Below are positions 5,546-9,012 of a stretch of DNA of 9,012 bases, piece by piece. Every line of letters starts with the position of its first letter. Positions within the stretch are counted from its first letter, which is position 1. The position numbers and the translations under genes were made by a program. Under the pieces are notes generated by a model. It saw only the letters and a list, made by a program, of their open reading frames with translations, was not told where the DNA came from and made no database searches. The stretch lies in contig JAUXBD010000025.1 of NCBI GenBank assembly GCA_030619585.1, forward strand, positions 1 to 9,012, read 5' to 3'. The DNA is from Desulfobacteraceae bacterium (lineage in GTDB: Bacteria; Desulfobacterota; Desulfobacteria; Desulfobacterales; SURF-7).

Positions 5546-7627
5546 TTATCCTTTTTTCTTTTCCAGCGCCTTTTCCACAATCTCTTCTGCTATAGAATCA
5601 GGCACTTTCCGGTATGTTTGGAATTCCATTGTAAACTGGGCTTTGCCCTGTGTTAAAGACCTTAACACAGTGGAATAACCAAACATTTCAGCCAGGGGCA
5701 CACGTGACTCAATGGCACACATTACACCCTCATCCTGGGCGGCGACAATAATCCCGCGTCGCTGATTCAAGGAACCCATAGCAGCACCTTGAAATTCAGT
5801 GGGAGTTTCCACCACAACCTTCATGATAGGCTCAAGGATGATTGCTTTGGCTTTAGCATACCCTTCACGAAAAGCTCCTTTTGCAGCAGCCATGAATGCT
5901 GTTTCAGAAGAGTCCACACTGTGCGAGGCACCATCGTTGATGACTACCTTGATTCCTGTGACGGGAAGTCCCATTTTAGGCCCTTTTGCAAGTGACTGTT
6001 TAAACCCTTTTTCACATGCAGAGATAAACTGCGTTGGGATAGACCCTCTGGTTATCTTGTTCTCGAATATAAAATCTTCGTCGGAAGCAGGTTCAAGATA
6101 ACCTGCAACACGTCCATACTGGCCTGCGCCACCTGTCTGTTTTTTGTGGGTATAGTTGAACTCGGCCTGTCTCGTTATTGTTTCCCTGTAAGCGACCTGT
6201 GGTATTCCCAGTGTAACTTTTGCCGAGTATTCACGCAGCATGCGTTCAACATATACCTCCAGGTGTAACTCTCCCATACCTTCAATGATGGTTTCACCTG
6301 TCTCTGCATCAACCCTGGTTTTAAAAGTCGGGTCCTCTTTTGTGAACCTGTTTAATGCCTTGGACATGTTAATCTGAGCTTTGTTGTCCTCGGGAGAAAC
6401 AGCAAGGGAGATTACCGGATCAGGAACAAACATGGATGTCATGGTAATATTGATGGAAGGATCTGTAAATGTGTCACCTGAAGCGCAGTCTATTCCAAAC
6501 AGGGCCCCGATATATCCTGCAGGTATTGCCTCGATATCCTCCATCTGGTCTGCATGCATGCGCGCAACCCTGCCGATTTTTATTTTTTTACCGCTACGAA
6601 CATTTATTACTGTGGATCCCTTTTGAATGCTTCCCTGGTATACTCGTATATATGTGAGCTGGCCGTACTGTCCGTCTTCAAGCTTAAAGGCAAGGGCAAC
6701 AACCGGTTCTTTCTTGTCACTTACAAGTATAACCGGCTTTTCATCATTTTCCATGTCAAGAGCTTCATTTTTAGTATCAGAGGGGCAGGGGAGCAAAGCT
6801 GTAACAGCATCAAGAAGGGGCTGGACTCCTTTGTTCTTATATGCTGATCCTAACAAAACAGGTGTTATCTCCCTTTTTAACGTGCCTATGCGAACAGCGT
6901 CGATAATAAGCTGATCGGACATCTCCTTTTCCTCAAGAACAGCTTCCGTAAGTTCATCAGAAAACAGAGAAACAGTATCGATAAGCTCCTCTCTTTTTTC
7001 CAGGGCTGTATTTAAAAGTTCCTCGGGAACATCTTCAATTCTTACCTTTTCACCATTTTCGCCGTCAAAATATATTGCTTTCATGGACACAATATCCACA
7101 ACCCCTTCCAGTTTGTCTTCAAGGCCGATGGGTATCTGCATGGGTATTGCATTGTGTCCAAGCTTATCTCTTAGTTGTTCAATAACCTTAAAAGGATTTG
7201 CCCCGCTTCTGTCACATTTGTTTATAAATGCTATGCACGGCACTTTATACCTTTTCATCTGCTGGTCCACTGTGATTGATTGAGACTGGACACCGCCCAC
7301 TGAACACAAGACCAGTATGGCACCGTCAAGGACCCTTAGGGATCGTTCAACCTCTATGGTGAAATCAACATGGCCGGGGGTGTCGATGATATTAATTTCA
7401 TGCTTATCCCATTCGCAGAATGTGGCAGCAGAGGCTATTGTTATTCCCCGTTCTTTTTCAAGTTCCATGGAATCCATGGTAGCACCTATGCCGTCTTTCC
7501 CCTTTACATCGTGGATGGCATGTATGCGGTCGGTATAAAAGAGAATTCTCTCGGTAAGAGTGGTTTTTCCCGAATCGATGTGTGCGCTGATTCCTATGTT
7601 TCTAACTTTTGTAATATCGTACTCCAT
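5546..7627 (-). CDS. fusA: Elongation factor G, mitochondrial-EFG1/spdEFG1-like
   Basis: Ribosomal translocase, GTP-dependent and cytoplasmic; 693 residues, the usual length. G-domain motifs: P-loop AHIDSGKT (15-22), switch I RGITI (60-64), DTPGH (82-86) and NKCD (136-139). Domains II-V follow, including the domain IV signature HKKQTGGAGQYGRV and a normal C-terminus. The subtype is notable. The DSGKTT P-loop, the KGKDGIGATMDSMELE stretch, GGVQSQSITVDQQMKRY and the HNAIPMQIPIGLE region are close to mitochondrial EF-G1 and to the spd-type EF-G1, where canonical EF-G has AHIDAGKTT. In spd organisms this form is thought to translocate while a second paralogue recycles ribosomes; that partner is not in this window. 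There is no rpsL, rpsG or tuf nearby, so it is outside the str operon. The ATG at 7627 has AAGGAT about 9 nt upstream. A strong promoter and a structured leader precede it. Confidence 0.95.
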   Translation of the reverse strand: MEYDITKVRNIGISAHIDSGKTTLTERILFYTDRIHAIHDVKGKDGIGATMDSMELEKERGITIASAATFCEWDKHEINIIDTPGHVDFTIEVERSLRVLDGAILVLCSVGGVQSQSITVDQQMKRYKVPCIAFINKCDRSGANPFKVIEQLRDKLGHNAIPMQIPIGLEDKLEGVVDIVSMKAIYFDGENGEKVRIEDVPEELLNTALEKREELIDTVSLFSDELTEAVLEEKEMSDQLIIDAVRIGTLKREITPVLLGSAYKNKGVQPLLDAVTALLPCPSDTKNEALDMENDEKPVILVSDKKEPVVALAFKLEDGQYGQLTYIRVYQGSIQKGSTVINVRSGKKIKIGRVARMHADQMEDIEAIPAGYIGALFGIDCASGDTFTDPSINITMTSMFVPDPVISLAVSPEDNKAQINMSKALNRFTKEDPTFKTRVDAETGETIIEGMGELHLEVYVERMLREYSAKVTLGIPQVAYRETITRQAEFNYTHKKQTGGAGQYGRVAGYLEPASDEDFIFENKITRGSIPTQFISACEKGFKQSLAKGPKMGLPVTGIKVVINDGASHSVDSSETAFMAAAKGAFREGYAKAKAIILEPIMKVVVETPTEFQGAAMGSLNQRRGIIVAAQDEGVMCAIESRVPLAEMFGYSTVLRSLTQGKAQFTMEFQTYRKVPDSIAEEIVEKALEKKKG

Positions 7628-7676
7628 GATTATTAAATCCTTATTTAAACACTTATTTTTCGTTTAATCGTTAACA

Positions 7677-7737
7677 CAATAAAAGCAGTGTGACCGATCA
7701 AACTGTTGCCGTTTAAGGAAGGTGCTAAGGGCAACAG
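7677..7737 (-). promoter_or_regulatory. Structured fusA leader with two mutually exclusive hairpins
   Basis: Read on the minus strand, the leader contains hairpin A, CTGTTGCC (7737-7730) with GGCAACAG (7710-7703), a perfect 8-bp stem with a 19-nt loop. Hairpin B follows: CAGTTTGA (7705-7698), loop TCGG, TCACACTG (7693-7686), 8 bp with one mismatch, then CTTTTATTG (7685-7677). The two stems share bases 7703-7705, so they cannot both form fully. B followed by a U-rich run looks like a weak terminator, and A could compete with it. This is an attenuator-like layout; no known riboswitch class is recognised. Confidence 0.45.
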
Positions 7738-7751
7738 ATAAAAATCCCGAG

Positions 7752-7780
7752 TATATATTGGTATTTAGGAGGTATGTCAA
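7752..7780 (-). promoter_or_regulatory. Strong sigma70-type promoter of fusA
   Basis: On the minus strand TTGACA (7780-7775), a 17-bp spacer and TATATA (7757-7752) make a near-consensus promoter. Transcription should start near 7745, giving a leader of about 120 nt before the fusA ATG at 7627. It lies between the end of the Smr gene (7811) and fusA, so fusA need not depend on read-through. Confidence 0.65.
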
Positions 7781-7810
7781 GGAAAAAATCAATTCTCCAT
7801 TTTTATTTTG

Positions 7811-8557
7811 TCATGGGTTTTGTTTCTTGTTTCTCTTAGTAACGGGGCGTTTCCTAAGGAGCACATAGGTTGCCCCTGCACCGCCGTCACAGGCCCTGGC
7901 ACTTGTATATGCGATGACCCACTTGTGCCAGACGCCTCTGGTGAGCCATTCTCTGACTTTGGCTTTTAAAACCGGCTTTGAAGGCGAGGATAACCCACGG
8001 CCATGAATGATAAGTACGGCGCGTATTCCTGTTGATATGGAGTTTTTTAAAAAAATATCAAAAGCCTCTTTTGCTTCGGCAACATAAAGACCGTGAAGAT
8101 CGATATTGGCCTGCATTGAATAATCACCTTTGTGAAGACGTTTTGTAATTCTTGGATCTGCATGATAACAGGTGCCCTCAATGTATTCCGGTGTGTCTGC
8201 AACTACAAACCCCTTGCCGCTTTTTAGAAGTTCATCAAGTTTTCTTATAGTATGGGCTTCATTGTCAATGATTGGATAACCTGCTTTAGAAGGTTTAGGT
8301 TGTATCTCTACTTTATTATTGCATGTGGAGGGTATTACACCAGCCATGGCCTTATAAAAAAGTTTTTCATCATCCTCTCTATCAGGCTTTGTATCAGGTT
8401 CGATTGTGTGTTCTATATCAGGCTTGATTGTGTCTATCGGTTCATGTGCTTTATCTGTGGGGGTGGAACAGGTGGGCAGTTTGATAGATTTTTTTTCAAA
8501 CATCTCTCCAAGTTTTTCAAAAGGTTTGGAAATTTTGGAGTTTTTTGATGATTTCAT
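7811..8557 (-). CDS. Smr-domain protein (SmrA-like)
   Basis: A 248-residue protein with a C-terminal Smr (MutS2-related) domain at about residues 150-237. Motifs: DLHG (153-156), HGRG (185-188) and GGAGATYV (225-232), the three hallmark blocks. Just before the domain, PRITKRLHKGDYSMQANI matches the segment that precedes Smr in stand-alone SmrA/YdaL-type proteins. The first ~100 residues look disordered and charged, with an eight-residue near-repeat (TIKPDIEH, TIEPDTKP). Smr domains bind or nick nucleic acids; related stand-alone proteins have been tied to DNA or RNA cleavage, but the substrate here is unknown. There is no MutS ATPase domain, so this is not MutS2. It starts at ATG 8557 with AGAGGAA about 9 nt upstream. 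It lies 183 bp upstream of fusA on the same strand and is divergent from the rhomboid-like gene across 256 bp. Confidence 0.88.
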   Translation of the reverse strand: MKSSKNSKISKPFEKLGEMFEKKSIKLPTCSTPTDKAHEPIDTIKPDIEHTIEPDTKPDREDDEKLFYKAMAGVIPSTCNNKVEIQPKPSKAGYPIIDNEAHTIRKLDELLKSGKGFVVADTPEYIEGTCYHADPRITKRLHKGDYSMQANIDLHGLYVAEAKEAFDIFLKNSISTGIRAVLIIHGRGLSSPSKPVLKAKVREWLTRGVWHKWVIAYTSARACDGGAGATYVLLRKRPVTKRNKKQNP

Positions 8558-8698
8558 GAATTTTTTATTCCTCTGTATCCGAAGGAATACGGCTTACAAT
8601 AATCAAATGATGCCTGGCAAAGATGATATCCAATTTGATACAGAAAATAAAGATAATTTAGTCACCTGGATTAAAAACCATACAAGAACCGGATAAAG

Positions 8699-8727
8699 TT
8701 GACATTTTTCATATGATATATGATATC
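8699..8727 (+). promoter_or_regulatory. Candidate promoter for the rhomboid-like gene
   Basis: TTGACA at 8699-8704 is a perfect -35 box. The -10 is ambiguous: GATATC (8722-8727) at 17 bp is weak, while TATGAT (8719-8724) is good in sequence but only 14 bp away. It lies about 90 bp upstream of the ATG at 8814 and points the right way. Confidence 0.35.
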
Positions 8728-8813
8728 CTTTGATTAATCGGTAAACACTTACTTTAGATCGCATAAATCGATAAAATACACAAATTCTTAGGGGCCTGAC
8801 AGCAGAGGAAAAA

Positions 8814-9012
8814 ATGCGATACAACCGTTCAAACATATCTTATGAATTCAGGTCAGGCTTAACACCGCTTTGTAAAAACCTTTTAATCATTTACGCAACT
8901 ATTTATGTGTTGGAGCTTGTTGTTAAACACTGGATGAATACCCCGCTGGTTTCTTATCTAATGCTCTGGCCCGTTAGGCTTTCCGAGTTTCATCTATGGC
9001 AGATATTTACCC
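8814..9012 (+). CDS. Rhomboid-family intramembrane protease, N-terminal part (cut by window end)
   Basis: The frame opens at ATG 8814 with AGAGGA (8804-8809) 4 nt upstream and stays open to the window end: 66 codons plus one base. The start MRYNRSNISYEFRSGLTP is followed by a hydrophobic segment, NLLIIYATIYVLELVV (about residues 22-37), fitting a first transmembrane helix. Then comes LMLWPVRLSEFHLWQIFT, matching the loop before the second helix of rhomboids, where a W-Q-(L/I)-(F/V)-T segment leads into the helix. The catalytic Ser (GxSG) and His lie beyond the edge, so activity cannot be judged. Rhomboids cleave membrane proteins within the bilayer at the inner membrane. The call rests on pattern resemblance of a short N-terminus. 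It is divergent from the Smr gene. Confidence 0.65.
   Translation, partial: MRYNRSNISYEFRSGLTPLCKNLLIIYATIYVLELVVKHWMNTPLVSYLMLWPVRLSEFHLWQIFT

Noticed and set aside
5799..7636. Several plus-strand frames of 60-100 codons opposite fusA
   Set aside because: They are antisense shadows of a highly conserved gene, with no motifs or start signals of their own.
7783..7810. AT-rich stem after the Smr stop as a terminator
   Set aside because: AAAAAT/ATTTTT pairing without GC content is too weak, and it overlaps the upstream side of the fusA promoter.
8607..8696. 29-codon plus-strand frame (MMPGKDDIQF...) between the Smr and rhomboid-like genes
   Set aside because: Composition is protein-like, but no ribosome binding site precedes the ATGs and no family is recognised; too weak to annotate.
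8603..8836. 77-codon minus-strand frame overlapping the rhomboid-like gene start
   Set aside because: It overlaps the better supported plus-strand start, promoter and ribosome binding site, and shows no domain.
1..9012. tRNA or rRNA genes, toxin-antitoxin pairs or defence systems
   Set aside because: No cloverleaf-like or rRNA sequence was seen by eye on either strand, and the DUF4143 fragment alone does not make a system.

Overview
The window reads as ordinary chromosomal DNA from a Gram-negative bacterium of the Desulfobacterota (former Deltaproteobacteria) type, with a small accessory scar at its left end. The best clue is the elongation factor G gene. Its GTPase domain resembles mitochondrial EF-G1 and the 'spd' EF-G1 of spirochaetes, planctomycetes and deltaproteobacteria, not the usual bacterial fusA product. 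It also stands alone, with no rpsL, rpsG or tuf beside it. The moderately AT-rich DNA, the Smr protein and the acyltransferase-hydrolase fusion fit that placement, but none of them proves it.

Layout. Positions 1-492 hold the C-terminal part of a DUF4143-type ATPase whose start lies outside the window. Positions 493-1013 are gene-poor: a near-consensus promoter, two small hairpins and a ribosome binding site lead into a 20-codon remnant of an IS200/REP-associated (Y1) transposase, which is cut off inside a 13-bp perfect inverted repeat. MtaB, a tRNA methylthiotransferase, lies on the minus strand (1014-2345). Divergent from it is a 721-residue plus-strand protein (2572-4737) joining a PlsC-like acyltransferase to an alpha/beta hydrolase. 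It converges, with a 6-bp gap, on a minus-strand RecA/DnaB-fold ATPase (4744-5442). Upstream of that ATPase on the same strand are EF-G (5546-7627) and an Smr-domain protein (7811-8557). At the right edge a plus-strand gene starts at 8814 and looks like a rhomboid-family intramembrane protease, cut by the window end.

The genes do not form one pathway. Two serve the translation apparatus (MtaB for tRNA modification, EF-G for translocation), one probably acts in lipid metabolism, and two (the ATPase and the Smr protein) have uncertain nucleic-acid or regulatory roles. EF-G has its own strong promoter and a leader of about 120 nt with two mutually exclusive hairpins, which is the most interesting regulatory signal here. 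The acyltransferase-hydrolase fusion is the most interesting protein. I see no CRISPR array, tRNA, rRNA, intact mobile element or recognisable defence system.
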